Shown piece by piece: positions 10,966 to 20,082 of a stretch of 49,736 bases of DNA (position 1 is the first letter of the stretch; each line of letters opens with the position of its first letter). Origin of the DNA: Cryobacterium algoritolerans (GTDB lineage: Bacteria; Actinomycetota; Actinomycetes; Actinomycetales; Microbacteriaceae); NCBI RefSeq assembly GCF_004402785.1, contig NZ_SOFP01000043.1, positions 1 to 49,736 of the forward strand. Direction: 5' to 3'. The translations under genes and the position numbers were made by a program. The notes beneath the pieces are model-generated. The model saw only the letters and a list, made by a program, of their open reading frames with translations, did no database searches and had not been told where the DNA came from.

Positions 10966-12005
10966 GGGGCAACTCCATTCGTGCTCAGCCCGAGGGTCTC
11001 CGGGAGACCCAGGGCGATGTTGGCGGACTGGATGGCGGCGCCGGCGGTTCCCTTGGCGAGGTTGTCGACGGCGGTGACGGTGATCACCCGGCCGACGGCG
11101 TGGTCGATGGCAAGGCCGATCAGCGCCGTGTTGGCACCGAGGACGTCGTTGGTGCGCGGAAACCGGCCCTCCGGCAGCAGGTGCACGAACGGTTCGTCGG
11201 CGTAGGCACTCTGCCACGCGGCGCGCACGTCAGCGTCGGACGTGCCCGGCACGATCCGGGCCGTCGCGGTGCAGAGGATGCCGCGGGACATCGGCACGAT
11301 CACCGGGGTGAACGAGATGGTGGGGTTCGCGGCCCCGGCCCAGGCCAGGCTCTGCTGGATCTCCGGGATGTGCCGGTGCAGCCCGCCGACCGCGTAGGGG
11401 TTGGCCGAACCGAGGATCTCGGCGGCGAGGTTGGGCAGCCTGAGGCTCTTGCCGGCGCCGGACGGGCCGACGGCGAGCACGGCGACGAGGTCTTCCGGTT
11501 CGATCACACCGGAGCGGATCCCCGGCGCCAGCGCCAGGGCGACCGTGCTGGCGTTGCAGCCCGGCGCGGCGATCCGGCGCGCACCGACGAGCCGGGTGCG
11601 CTGCTGCCCGCCGGGAACCGGAAGCTCGGGCACCCCGTAGGCCCAGGCCCCGTAGTAGTCGCCGCCGTAGAACGCAGCCCAGGCGGCCTCGCTCTCCAGC
11701 CGGTGGTCGGCGCCGCAGTCGACGACGAGCGTCTCGGGCGGCAGCCCGGCCGTCAGGGCGCCGGATGCCCCGTGCGGCAGGGCGAGGAAGACCACGTCGT
11801 GTCCGGCCAGGGTCTCGGCCGTCGTGTCGACGAGGGTGAGCCCGGCGAGGGAACGCAGGTGCGGCTGTGCGTCAATCAGCCGCTGCCCGGCGTTGCTGTG
11901 CGCGGTGACCGTGCGCACCTCGAATTCGGGATGCGCGGCCAGGAGCCGGAGCAATTCCCCGCCCGCGTAGCCGCTCGCGCCCGCAACCGCCACCGAAAAA
12001 GCCAT
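10962..12005 (-). CDS. argC: N-acetyl-gamma-glutamyl-phosphate reductase
   Basis: NADPH-dependent reductase of arginine synthesis; 347 aa. The N-terminal Rossmann motif [14 protein letters not shown] is at residues 9-22, and the catalytic Cys lies in APGCNAST near residue 150. It is the first gene of the leftward operon argC-J-B-D-F-G-H-mpg, which starts 102 bp after pheT. In that gap I see no perfect ARG-box palindrome, only a 6-bp hairpin at 12034-12048. Confidence 0.97.
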   Translation of the reverse strand: MAFSVAVAGASGYAGGELLRLLAAHPEFEVRTVTAHSNAGQRLIDAQPHLRSLAGLTLVDTTAETLAGHDVVFLALPHGASGALTAGLPPETLVVDCGADHRLESEAAWAAFYGGDYYGAWAYGVPELPVPGGQQRTRLVGARRIAAPGCNASTVALALAPGIRSGVIEPEDLVAVLAVGPSGAGKSLRLPNLAAEILGSANPYAVGGLHRHIPEIQQSLAWAGAANPTISFTPVIVPMSRGILCTATARIVPGTSDADVRAAWQSAYADEPFVHLLPEGRFPRTNDVLGANTALIGLAIDHAVGRVITVTAVDNLAKGTAGAAIQSANIALGLPETLGLSTNGVAP

Positions 12006-12033
12006 GCGTCAAACTTAGCGCGCCGCCCCGTGC

Positions 12034-12048
12034 CGCCGAGAATCGGCG
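12034..12048. other. short hairpin between pheT and argC
   Basis: A perfect inverted repeat CGCCGA, GAA, TCGGCG. There is no U-tract on either strand, so it is a weak terminator at best. It could be an operator half-site or a leader hairpin for argC. Confidence 0.35.
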
Positions 12049-12107
12049 TCGACGCAGCTTTCTTGCGTGACAGGGGAGATTCGGGGTGCGGCGGGGTGGT
12101 TGCCGGG

Positions 12108-14642
12108 CTACTCGCGGAGGGTCGCGCCGAAGCGGGCGGCCGCGACAGCCACCCCGGCGAGCTTGGCGTCGCTGGCCTCTGCCGCAGTCAGGGTGCGATC
12201 GGCGGCCCGGAACCGCAGGGCGAAGGTCAGCGACTTGCGGCCGGACGGGATGCCCGCGCCGCGGTAGTCGTCGACGAGCTCCGCGTGGTCGAGAAGCGAT
12301 CCGGAGCCTTCGATCACGGCCTGGAGCACCTCCCCCGCGGGGACGACGGTGTCGACCACGAGGGACAGGTCCTGCGTGGCGGCCGGCATGGTGCGGATCG
12401 GGGTGGCCTGGAGTTCGGCGTCGGCGTGGTCGAAGACCACGCTGAGGTCGATTTCGGCGACCGCGACGACCGCGGGAAGGTCGAAACCGCGGGCGATGGC
12501 CGGGAGCAGCTCGCCGGCGAAGCCGACGGACACGACGCCGGCATCCGTCGTCACGAACAGTTCGGCCGTGCGCCCGGGGTGCATCGCCTGGTGAGAGCCC
12601 TGCCGGACCTGGATGGCCACCCCGGTGGCCAGGGCAACCTGCTGCACAGCGACGAGGGCGTCCTGCCAGCCGGCAGCCACGGCCGGGCGGCCCGGCTGCT
12701 GCCGGCGGGCGTTGCCGGTGAGCACGACACCGACGGAGAACGGCTGCGGCGGGATACCCATATTCAGTTCGGCCTCGAGGCGGGCGCTGGGACGCACGGC
12801 GCCGGGCGGCACGACGGTGCGGCCATAGACGACGCCGGCACCGGGCCGGAAGACCTGGCCCTGCTCGAAGATGGCCAGGTCCGTCAGGCCGCGGGATCGG
12901 TTGCGGTGTGCGATCTGGAGCAGCCCGGGCAGGATCGACGTGCGCAGGAACGGCGCCTCGCCGTCGAGCGGGTTCGCGACCCGCATCTGCGGCGCGACCG
13001 GGCCGACCGCGGCGCCGAACAGGTTGTTGGCCTTCTCCGCGACGAACGGGTAGGCGAGCACCTCGGTGTGGCCGGCGGCTGCGAGGGTCTGCGCGACCTG
13101 GCGTCGAAGCGCCTGGGTCCGGGTGAGGCCGCGCCCGGGCGGCGCGACGGGCAGCACCGAGGGGATGCGGTCGTAGCCGACGATGCGGGCGACCTCCTCG
13201 GCCAGGGTCCACTTGTCGGTCAGGTCTGGACGCCAGCTCGGCGCGCTGACGCTCAGTCCGCCCTCGGTCTCCTCGAGCGACGCGCCGACCTCGGCCAGCG
13301 AGGTGCGCACCTCCTCGAGGGTGTAGGCGAGTCCGATCAGGCCGGAGATGAACCCGGTCGGGAGAAAGATCGGCTCGGCGGCCGGGGTCGCGTCGTGCAG
13401 GGAGCCGAGGTCGTCGGCCACTCCCCCGGCGAGTTCGACCAGCAGCTGCACGACCCTGGCCGCGGCGACGGCGGCGACGGCAGGGTCGACGCCGCGTTCG
13501 AACCTGCGGGAGGCCTCGCTGGGGAGTTTGTGCCGACGCGCGGTGCGCGCGATCGACACCGGGTCGAAGTTCGCGGCCTCAACCAGCACGTTGGTGGTGG
13601 TCGACCCGATCTCGGTGGTCTGCCCACCCATCACCCCGGCCAGGCCTATCGGCCCGGATTCGTCGGCGATCAGGAGGTCTTCCGAATTGAGTGTGCGGGT
13701 GACCTCGTCCAGGGTGGTGAGTTTCTCACCCGTGCCCGCACGGCGCACGGTGATGCCGCCGGTCAGCGCGTCGAGGTCGTACGCGTGGATCGGCTGGCCG
13801 AGCTCGATCATCACGTAGTTGGTCACGTCGACGATCAGCGAGATCGAACGGATGCCGGCCAGTTTCAGCCGGGCGATCAGCCAGGCCGGAGACGGCCGGG
13901 TCGGGTCGACGCCGCGCACGGCACGGGTGACGAAGACGCTGGCGCCGATCCGGTCGCGGATCGGGGCCTGGTCGTCGATGGTCACGACGAACTCGACCGA
14001 GGACGGGGCAGGGACCACGGCGAGGGCGGGGTCGCGGAAGCTCACCCCGGTGGCGTGCGCGTATTCGCGGGCGACGCCGCGGATCGAGAACGCGTAGCCG
14101 CGGTCAGGGGTGACGTTGATCTCCACGGCGGTGTCGTCGAGGCCGAGGAGGGCGATCGCATCCGTGCCGACGGGGGCATCGAGGCCGAGGGCGGCCAGGC
14201 GCAGGATGCCGTCGTGCTCGTCGCCGAGGCCAAGCTCGCGGGCCGAGGCGATCATGCCGTCGGAGACGTGGCCGTAGGTCTTACGCGGCGCGATCGGGAA
14301 CGGTCCGGGCAGCACCGCGCCGGGCAGGGTCACGACGACCTTGTCCCCGACGACGAAGTTGTGGGCGCCGCAGACGATCCCCCGAATATCCTCGACCTTC
14401 GATTTATCGGTTGTCGAGCTTGTCGAGACACGCACCTGGCACCAGTTGATGGTTTTGCCGTTGGTCTGGGCCTCCGGTTCGATCGAGAGCACCTCACCGA
14501 CGACGATCGGGCCGGTCAGGTCGAAGCGGTGGATCTCTTCTTCCTCGAGGCCGACGCGCACCAGCGCGGCGTGCACGTCTTCGGGGGTGGTGCCGGGTTC
14601 GAGGTCGACGAATTCGCCGAGCCAGCTCAGTGGTACACGCAT
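12108..14642 (-). CDS. pheT: phenylalanyl-tRNA synthetase beta subunit
   Basis: Large subunit of the alpha2-beta2 PheRS; 844 aa, near the usual 820-850. N-terminal MRVPLSWLGEFV, an EMAP/OB-type tRNA-binding segment (NWCQVRV, then GIVCGAHNFVVGDKVVV), B3/B4 editing, B5 and the C-terminal ferredoxin-like anticodon-binding domain are recognisable. ATG at 14642 shares one base with the pheS stop. Odd: residues about 72-84 (STSSTT, DKSKVED) interrupt the normally compact OB-fold loop. They are encoded by a copy of a TTGTCGAGCTTGTCGAGAC-type dispersed repeat. Confidence 0.97.
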   Translation of the reverse strand: MRVPLSWLGEFVDLEPGTTPEDVHAALVRVGLEEEEIHRFDLTGPIVVGEVLSIEPEAQTNGKTINWCQVRVSTSSTTDKSKVEDIRGIVCGAHNFVVGDKVVVTLPGAVLPGPFPIAPRKTYGHVSDGMIASARELGLGDEHDGILRLAALGLDAPVGTDAIALLGLDDTAVEINVTPDRGYAFSIRGVAREYAHATGVSFRDPALAVVPAPSSVEFVVTIDDQAPIRDRIGASVFVTRAVRGVDPTRPSPAWLIARLKLAGIRSISLIVDVTNYVMIELGQPIHAYDLDALTGGITVRRAGTGEKLTTLDEVTRTLNSEDLLIADESGPIGLAGVMGGQTTEIGSTTTNVLVEAANFDPVSIARTARRHKLPSEASRRFERGVDPAVAAVAAARVVQLLVELAGGVADDLGSLHDATPAAEPIFLPTGFISGLIGLAYTLEEVRTSLAEVGASLEETEGGLSVSAPSWRPDLTDKWTLAEEVARIVGYDRIPSVLPVAPPGRGLTRTQALRRQVAQTLAAAGHTEVLAYPFVAEKANNLFGAAVGPVAPQMRVANPLDGEAPFLRTSILPGLLQIAHRNRSRGLTDLAIFEQGQVFRPGAGVVYGRTVVPPGAVRPSARLEAELNMGIPPQPFSVGVVLTGNARRQQPGRPAVAAGWQDALVAVQQVALATGVAIQVRQGSHQAMHPGRTAELFVTTDAGVVSVGFAGELLPAIARGFDLPAVVAVAEIDLSVVFDHADAELQATPIRTMPAATQDLSLVVDTVVPAGEVLQAVIEGSGSLLDHAELVDDYRGAGIPSGRKSLTFALRFRAADRTLTAAEASDAKLAGVAVAAARFGATLRE
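14409..14429. repeat. dispersed-repeat-like element inside pheT
   Basis: The sequence GGTTGTCGAGC followed by TTGTCGAGAC resembles the short intergenic repeats common in Microbacteriaceae genomes. It lies in frame within pheT and encodes part of an insertion in the OB-fold of PheT. The internal TTGTCGAG unit is itself duplicated. Confidence 0.55.
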
Positions 14643-15682
14643 CAGACGGTCATCCCGTACTGCTGGCTGAACCGGACGTCGCCTTCGACCATGTCGTGCA
14701 TATCCTTCACATCATTTCGGAACATCAGGGCTCGTTCGACGCCGACGCCGAACGCGAAACCGGAGTACACCTCGGGGTCGATCCCCGCCGAGCGGAGCAC
14801 ATTGGCGTTGACCATGCCGCAGCCGCCCCACTCGATCCAGCGCGCACCGTCCTTGAAGGTCGGGTGCCAGAGGTCGAGTTCGGCGCTCGGCTCGGTGAAC
14901 GGGAAGTAGTTGGGGCGCAGGCGCACCTTGGCCTCTGGCCCGAACATGGCCTTGACGAAGTGGTCGAGGGTGCCGCGCAGGTGCGCCATGGTGAGACCCT
15001 TGTCCACGGCGATGCCCTCGATCTGGTGGAACACGGGAGTGTGGGTCGCGTCGAGCTCGTCGGTGCGGAAGACGCGGCCGGGCGCGACGACGTAGACGGG
15101 CAGTTCGCGGGCGAGGAGGGCGCGCATCTGCACCGGGGAGGTGTGGGTGCGGAGCACGAGGTGCGCCTCGGGCGGACCGACGAAGAAGGTGTCCTGCATG
15201 GCTCGGGCAGGGTGGTCCTCGTCGAAGTTGAGGGCATCGAAGTTGAACCACTCGCTTTCGAGCTCCGGACCTTCGGCGACCTCCCAACCCATGCCCACGA
15301 ACACGTCGGCGACACGCTCCTGCAGCAGGGAGAGCGGATGCCGTGCCCCCGGCCGCCAGGTGGATGCCGCCGCGGTCACGTCCACCGTTTCGGCGGCGAG
15401 CCGGGCCTGCGCCTCAGCCTCACCGATCTCGGCCTCACGGGCGGCGAGGGCCTGACTGACTCGGCTCTTGGCCTGGCCGACCAGCTTGCCGGCGGCGGCC
15501 TTCCGATCGTTGGGCACGGTGCGCATGAGCGCGTTGAGGCGAGCCAACGGGGAGGCGTCGCCGGCGTGCTCTGTGCGCACCACCCGCAGTGCGGCGGAGT
15601 CGGCGGCGGTGGAGATGGCGGTGAGCGCGGCGGTGAGCGCCGCGGTCACGGCCTCTTCGGAGATTTCGGTGGGATCAGACAC
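14642..15682 (-). CDS. pheS: phenylalanyl-tRNA synthetase alpha subunit
   Basis: Catalytic subunit, a class II synthetase; 346 aa, typical. N-terminal coiled-coil helices come first, then motif regions HPLSLLQERVADVFVGMGW, GRVFRTDELDATHTPVFHQIEG and GGCGMVNANVLRSAGID, and the C-terminal GVGVERALMFRN. I start at GTG 15682 (VSDPTEISEE), which leaves 46 bp to gluD. No convincing promoter or phenylalanine attenuator was found in that gap, although GGCAC/GTGCC could pair. Confidence 0.97.
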   Translation of the reverse strand: MSDPTEISEEAVTAALTAALTAISTAADSAALRVVRTEHAGDASPLARLNALMRTVPNDRKAAAGKLVGQAKSRVSQALAAREAEIGEAEAQARLAAETVDVTAAASTWRPGARHPLSLLQERVADVFVGMGWEVAEGPELESEWFNFDALNFDEDHPARAMQDTFFVGPPEAHLVLRTHTSPVQMRALLARELPVYVVAPGRVFRTDELDATHTPVFHQIEGIAVDKGLTMAHLRGTLDHFVKAMFGPEAKVRLRPNYFPFTEPSAELDLWHPTFKDGARWIEWGGCGMVNANVLRSAGIDPEVYSGFAFGVGVERALMFRNDVKDMHDMVEGDVRFSQQYGMTV

Positions 15683-15728
15683 AAGGCACAAGTTTAGTGC
15701 GTGGTGCCTGTCCGGCCTTCCCCGTCGG

Positions 15729-16592
15729 CTAGATCTCGCTCGCCGCCAACTCGGCCTTCGCCGCATTCACGGGCCGTACCCCACTGCGACTGCGTCGGCT
15801 GCGCACTTCGACCCACTTCGCCAGGCCTGAGAGGGCGAGGCAGAGGATCACATAGATGGTGCCGAACACGATTGTTGCCGGGATGATCGGCGACCCGTAG
15901 GTGAACTGTGCGCCGTAGAACTTCGCAAGGTACAGCAGTTCGTGGAAAGTGACGATGAAACCGAGTGCGGTGTCCTTGAGCACGACGACCAGCTGGGAGA
16001 TGATCACGGGCATCATCGCCCGGATCGCCTGGGGAAAGAGGATCAGCGACATGACGGCGCTCTTTCGCAGGCCGATCGCGTAGGCGGCCTCCTTCTGGCC
16101 GGCGGGAAGGGATTCGATTCCCGCCCTGAACACCTCCGCGAGCACAGACCCGTTGTAGAGCGTCAAGCCGGTAACAACCGCCACGAACGGGGTGACGAAG
16201 CTCACTCCGAGCGGGGGCAGTCCGTAGTACATGATCATCATCAGGATGAGCACGGGCACCGCACGGAAGAGTTCGATGAAGATCGTGGACGGCACTCGGA
16301 GCCAGGCGTGGTCGGAGAGCCGGCCGATCGAGAGCACCAGCCCCAGGAGCAGGCTGGCCACTGCGGCCACAGCGAACGCGCTCAGCGTGGCGAGCGTCGC
16401 CAGGCCGATGTTCTGTTGCACGAGCGGGAAGGTGAAGACTCTCCACTTCGCGGCGGAGAACTGCCCGGTGTCGGCCAGACGATAGATGACAAAGGTGATG
16501 CCGGCTGCGACCACCGCGATCGTGATCGCGCCGAGGATGCGGTTTCGGAGGATCGCGCGGGGACCCGGGACGTCGTACAGCACACTCGTCAT
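15729..16592 (-). CDS. gluD: amino-acid ABC transporter permease, GluD-like
   Basis: Inner-membrane permease of a polar amino-acid (HisM/GlnP-type) uptake system; 287 aa with about five to six membrane segments. The permease EAA loop is visible as ESLPAGQKEAAYAIGLRK, then ILFPQAIRAMMP. ATG at 16592 overlaps gluC as ATGA and has GGAGGG eight bases upstream; an ATG at 16607 would add only five residues. A short basic tail (RSRRSRSGVRP) ends the protein. Fourth gene of gluA-B-C-D order. Glutamate is the likely substrate by analogy with Corynebacterium, not proven. Confidence 0.88.
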   Translation of the reverse strand: MTSVLYDVPGPRAILRNRILGAITIAVVAAGITFVIYRLADTGQFSAAKWRVFTFPLVQQNIGLATLATLSAFAVAAVASLLLGLVLSIGRLSDHAWLRVPSTIFIELFRAVPVLILMMIMYYGLPPLGVSFVTPFVAVVTGLTLYNGSVLAEVFRAGIESLPAGQKEAAYAIGLRKSAVMSLILFPQAIRAMMPVIISQLVVVLKDTALGFIVTFHELLYLAKFYGAQFTYGSPIIPATIVFGTIYVILCLALSGLAKWVEVRSRRSRSGVRPVNAAKAELAASEI

Positions 16593-17236
16593 CGAAGAAC
16601 CCTCCATCGGCGCTCAAGGTAACGCTGCAGCACGGACAGGACTCCCACCAGGATCACGAAGAAGAGCGCCACCCAGAGGAGGACGAGAATGGCGGGCTCG
16701 CCTCGTTCGGAAAGATTCGCCCGGATCGCGCCCGCCTCCGCGACCGAGAACCCCGCGGCGACCGTGGTGTTCTTCAGCAACGCAATGAAGACACTCATCA
16801 TCGGCGGGATCACGGCCCTGAAGGCCTGTGGCATGATCACCAGTGTCATCGTCTGCACGAACGGCAGACCGATTGCCCGTGCCGCCTCGGCCTGGCCGGT
16901 CGGCACCGTGTTGAATCCGGAGCGCAGCACCTCGGCCACGTACGTGGCGGTATAGATACTCAGCGCGATGATGGCGAGAGTCGTGTACGGCAGTTTGAGG
17001 AGGTGCAGTTTCGGATAGCCGAACGCGAAGAAGAACATCAGCAGCGTCAGCGGTGTGTTCCGGACCAGGTTGACGTACAGCGTTCCGAACGCGCGCATGA
17101 CCGGCACCGGCGACACCCTCATGGCCCCGACGACGATGCCGATGCCGAGGGCGAACACCGCCGAGACCGCGAACAGGAGAAGGGTGTTCTGGAATCCGAG
17201 CGCGAAGAGGTCAAGATTGTTGAACAGAGTTTCCAT
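16589..17236 (-). CDS. gluC: amino-acid ABC transporter permease, GluC-like
   Basis: Second permease subunit, 215 aa, probably pairing with GluD as a heterodimer. LVRNTPLTLLMFF near the start of the permease domain and the EAA-type loop TVPTGQAEAARAIGLPF, MPQAFRAVIPP are diagnostic. It lacks the long N-terminal extension of GluD. It follows gluB after a 105-bp spacer containing two hairpins, and its last codons overlap the gluD start by 4 nt. Confidence 0.9.
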   Translation of the reverse strand: METLFNNLDLFALGFQNTLLLFAVSAVFALGIGIVVGAMRVSPVPVMRAFGTLYVNLVRNTPLTLLMFFFAFGYPKLHLLKLPYTTLAIIALSIYTATYVAEVLRSGFNTVPTGQAEAARAIGLPFVQTMTLVIMPQAFRAVIPPMMSVFIALLKNTTVAAGFSVAEAGAIRANLSERGEPAILVLLWVALFFVILVGVLSVLQRYLERRWRVLR

Positions 17237-17276
17237 GACCTGATCTTCCCTTCTCCTGCGAGTGCGTTTGATGTTC

Positions 17277-17323
17277 GCCCAGGGTGACCCCGGGCATTCG
17301 AGTGCCGCTGCCCGGATCGGGCA
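17277..17323 (-). other. two intercistronic hairpins between gluB and gluC
   Basis: TGCCCG, GAT, CGGGCA at 17309-17323 is a perfect 6-bp stem. GCCCAGG, GTGAC, CCCGGGC at 17277-17295 is a 7-bp stem with one mismatch or wobble. Both lie just after the gluB stop. Such structures often protect the upstream binding-protein mRNA or cut read-through into the permeases; this is inference from position. Confidence 0.5.
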
Positions 17324-17341
17324 ACGCCACTTTGCTGGTTG

Positions 17342-18232
17342 CTAGTACGCTTCGACCTTGGGCTGCTCGACCTTCGTGCCTGACTTCCCGAGCGTTTCGT
17401 TGTAGATCGCCGTCCAGGTGTCTCCGCCTTTGGTGAACATGTCGTTGGTGAATGTCCGCAGTGCGTCGTCACTCTTGGGCATGCCTACGCCGTACTTCTC
17501 GACGGTGAAGGGCTTTCCGACGACCTTGAGGTTGTCGGGATCCTGCGCGGCATAGCCGATCAGGATCGCGGCATCCGTCGTGACCGCGTTGACCGAACCG
17601 TCTTTGAGCGCTTCGACACACTGCGAGTAGGTGTCGAATTCGGTGGTCTTCGTGTCGGGGAAGTTCGCCTTGATGTTCTGGATCGGCGTCGAGCCTGTCG
17701 CAGAGCACACCGTCGTTCCCGCGAGGTCCTTCTCGCTCGTGATCTTCTTGTCGCCGGCGGCGACCAGCAGGCCCTGTCCGGTGACGAAGTATGGCCCGGC
17801 GAAGCCGACCTGTTCCTTGCGCTTGTCGTTGATCGAGTAGGTTCCGACGTAGAAATCGATGTCACCGTTGACGATCGCGGACTCGCGGTTGGCGCTCGGG
17901 ATTGCCTCGAAGGTGATCTTGTCCGCCGAGAATCCCAGGGACGCGGCGATCCACTTCGCGATTTCGATGTCGAAGCCGCTGCGTTCGCCGGTTGCGGCAT
18001 CCAAGTAGCCGAGGCCGGGCTGGTCTTCCTTCACGCCGACCTTCACCGTGCCCCGCTTCGTCATCGCGTCGAAGGTGGGGCTGCCGGTGAGGGACACGTC
18101 GGTGGCCACCGTGAACGGTGATTTGCTTGCGGAATCGGAGGCGCCGTCGCCTGCCGGGTTGGGGCCCGCACAGCCCGTGAGCGCGAGGGCGGATGCTGCG
18201 ATCACGGCGAGGAGAGTCATTCTCTTGCGCAT
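17342..18232 (-). CDS. gluB: glutamate/polar amino-acid-binding lipoprotein, GluB-like
   Basis: Extracytoplasmic solute-binding protein family 3; 296 aa. A lipoprotein signal peptide (MRKRM, a hydrophobic stretch, then LALTGC) places the acylated Cys at residue 21. A Ser/Asp-rich tether follows, then the PBP domain with GVKEDQPGLGYLD and SGFDIEIAKWIAASLG, a hallmark of the family. Start: ATG 18232 preceded by AAAGG. The Cys pair in TTVCSATG and YSQCVEAL is typical of glutamate-binding members. The protein delivers substrate to GluCD. Confidence 0.92.
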   Translation of the reverse strand: MRKRMTLLAVIAASALALTGCAGPNPAGDGASDSASKSPFTVATDVSLTGSPTFDAMTKRGTVKVGVKEDQPGLGYLDAATGERSGFDIEIAKWIAASLGFSADKITFEAIPSANRESAIVNGDIDFYVGTYSINDKRKEQVGFAGPYFVTGQGLLVAAGDKKITSEKDLAGTTVCSATGSTPIQNIKANFPDTKTTEFDTYSQCVEALKDGSVNAVTTDAAILIGYAAQDPDNLKVVGKPFTVEKYGVGMPKSDDALRTFTNDMFTKGGDTWTAIYNETLGKSGTKVEQPKVEAY

Positions 18233-18287
18233 GTGAATTCCTTTCGTGGTGCGGGGCAACTCGCCGCCGCAGAAGTTGTCGTTCAGG

Positions 18288-19076
18288 TCAATGCGTGATG
18301 AGTTTGGACAGGAAATCTTTTGCCCGGTCGGTCTGGGGGTCGGTGAAGAAATGTTCCGGGGTGGTCTCTTCGATGATTTCGCCGTCGGCCATGAAGATCA
18401 CCCGATTGGCCGCCTTTCGGGCGAACCCCATCTCGTGCGTTACGACGATCATGGTCATGCCGTCGTTGGCAAGTTGGATCATCACCTCGAGCACCTCGTT
18501 GATCATCTCGGGGTCGAGGGCGCTCGTGGGCTCGTCGAGCAGGATGACCTTGGGGTCCATCGCCAGGGCCCGGGCAATGGCAACCCGCTGCTGCTGGCCA
18601 CCGGACAACTGCGCGGGCATCTTGTGCGCCTGGTTCGCCACACCGACGCGCTCGAGCAGGGCCATCGCCTTCTCCTCGGCCGCGGCCCGAGAGAGACCGC
18701 GCACCTTGATGGGTCCGAGGGTGACATTGTCGAGCACCGTCTTGTGCGCGAAGAGGTTGAACGACTGGAAGACCATGCCCACGTCGGCGCGGAGGCGCGC
18801 GAGCGCCTTTCCCTCTGCGGGGAGCGCCTGGCCGTCGATGGTGATGCTGCCCGAATCGATGGTCTCGAGCCGGTTGATTGCCCGGCACAGGGTGGACTTG
18901 CCCGACCCGCTGGGTCCGATGACGACGACGACCTCGCCACGGGTGACGACCGTGTTGATGTTCTTGAGGACGTGCAGGTCACCGAAATTCTTGTTGACGT
19001 CTTTCACGACGACCAGCGGTTCACCTCGGCGCACGGTGATGTTGGACGTAGCCGGCGCTGAATCTGTAGGCTCCAT
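18288..19076 (-). CDS. gluA: amino-acid ABC transporter ATP-binding protein, GluA-like
   Basis: ATPase of the importer; 262 aa. Walker A GPSGSGKS is at residues 54-61, the signature LSGGQQQR near 157, Walker [13 protein letters not shown], then the switch His in VVTHEMGFA. The 20 N-terminal residues before [12 protein letters not shown] are longer than usual. A GTG at about 19035 is a shorter alternative but has no ribosome site, whereas the ATG at 19076 follows a G-rich GGTTGGGGGT. First gene of the transporter operon. Its start lies only 16 nt beyond the U-tract of a terminator. Confidence 0.94.
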   Translation of the reverse strand: MEPTDSAPATSNITVRRGEPLVVVKDVNKNFGDLHVLKNINTVVTRGEVVVVIGPSGSGKSTLCRAINRLETIDSGSITIDGQALPAEGKALARLRADVGMVFQSFNLFAHKTVLDNVTLGPIKVRGLSRAAAEEKAMALLERVGVANQAHKMPAQLSGGQQQRVAIARALAMDPKVILLDEPTSALDPEMINEVLEVMIQLANDGMTMIVVTHEMGFARKAANRVIFMADGEIIEETTPEHFFTDPQTDRAKDFLSKLITH

Positions 19077-19092
19077 ACCCCCAACCTAGGGT

Positions 19093-19133
19093 AAAAAAAA
19101 GACGGCCCTACCACGAAGTCTGTGCTAGGCCGT
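19093..19133 (-). terminator. intrinsic terminator after the TrmH-like gene
   Basis: On the minus strand ACGGCC (19128-19133) pairs with GGGCCGT (19102-19108) around a loop of about 19 nt that can itself pair partly. Eight T residues (19093-19100) follow. It sits 12 nt after the methyltransferase stop and 16 nt before the gluA ATG. Confidence 0.85.
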
Positions 19134-19145
19134 GCTGATCGAGGC

Positions 19146-19946
19146 TCAGCTGCGCTGGGCGAACGCGCTCTCGTAGAGGCAGACGGAGGCCGCCGTGGCG
19201 AGGTTCATCGATTCGGCGTGACCGTAGATCGGCACCGAAATGGACCGGTCTGCCTTGGCGAGATCTTCCTCACTGAGCCCGCGCGCCTCGTTGCCGAACA
19301 GCCAGGCGGTCGGGGCAAGGAGCAGCCCCTCGTTGCGCGCCTTCAGAAGGTCGGTTCCCTTGATATCAGCGGCGAATAATTGCAGGCCGGCCTCTTTCGC
19401 ACGGTCGCGCACGTCTTCGAGGGTGACCCCCACGGCGACCGGGAGATGGAAGATCGACCCGGTCGACGAGCGCACGACCTTGGGGTTGTACAGGTCGACG
19501 CTGCGGCCGGTGAGGATGACCGCGTCGGCGCCCGCTGCATCCGCGGCACGGATGATGGTGCCGGCGTTTCCGGGGTCACGCACCTCCTCGAGAATGGCGA
19601 TCAGGCGCGGCTCATTGGCGAAAATGTCCTTGACCGAGGTGGGGAACTGGTGGCAGACGGCCACGAAACCCTGCGGGGTGACCGTGTCGGCCATGGTCTC
19701 GAGCACCTGTTCGGTAACGAATTCCACGTCGACGCCGGCTTCGACGGCCGTGTCGGCGATGTCGGTGTACCGCTCGAGGGCGGTCGGGGTGGCATACAGC
19801 TCCACGACGAGTTCGGGGCGGTAGCTCAGGGCCTCGGCGACGGCCTGCGGACCCTCAAGCAGGAACAGTCCGGTCTCGGAGCGCGCGGCTCGATTCGCCA
19901 GTTTCGCGACAGCCCGCACTCGCGGAGAACGGGGATTATCTAACAT
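19146..19946 (-). CDS. TrmH/SpoU-family RNA 2'-O-methyltransferase
   Basis: A 266-aa SAM-dependent SPOUT methyltransferase with an N-terminal substrate-binding domain (residues about 1-100). The catalytic domain shows EEVRDPGNAGTIIRAADAAG (motif 1), WLFGNEARGL (motif 2) and SVPIYGHAESMNLATAASVC (motif 3), with the trefoil-knot residues present. Position after rplT matches actinobacterial tsnR-type 23S rRNA methyltransferases, but the target nucleotide cannot be read from the sequence. Separated from rplT by a terminator and followed by another. Confidence 0.92.
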   Translation of the reverse strand: MLDNPRSPRVRAVAKLANRAARSETGLFLLEGPQAVAEALSYRPELVVELYATPTALERYTDIADTAVEAGVDVEFVTEQVLETMADTVTPQGFVAVCHQFPTSVKDIFANEPRLIAILEEVRDPGNAGTIIRAADAAGADAVILTGRSVDLYNPKVVRSSTGSIFHLPVAVGVTLEDVRDRAKEAGLQLFAADIKGTDLLKARNEGLLLAPTAWLFGNEARGLSEEDLAKADRSISVPIYGHAESMNLATAASVCLYESAFAQRS

Positions 19947-20021
19947 GTGACCAGCTTACCGGCCGCACTGCTCGGCGGCATCAGCCGCGCGGGGCCGCGG
20001 TGGTTTCGGCTCGCCCGCACG

Positions 20022-20054
20022 CAAAACGGGAGCGGGCGCTCGGCCCGCTCCCGT
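20022..20054 (-). terminator. strong intrinsic terminator of infC-rpmI-rplT
   Basis: A perfect 12-bp stem, ACGGGAGCGGGC (20026-20037), loop GCTCG, and GCCCGCTCCCGT (20043-20054). On the minus strand TTTT follows at once. It lies 28 nt after the rplT stop. Confidence 0.9.
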
Positions 20055-20082
20055 GAGGAGTGCGTGTTACCGGGGGTGCAGG

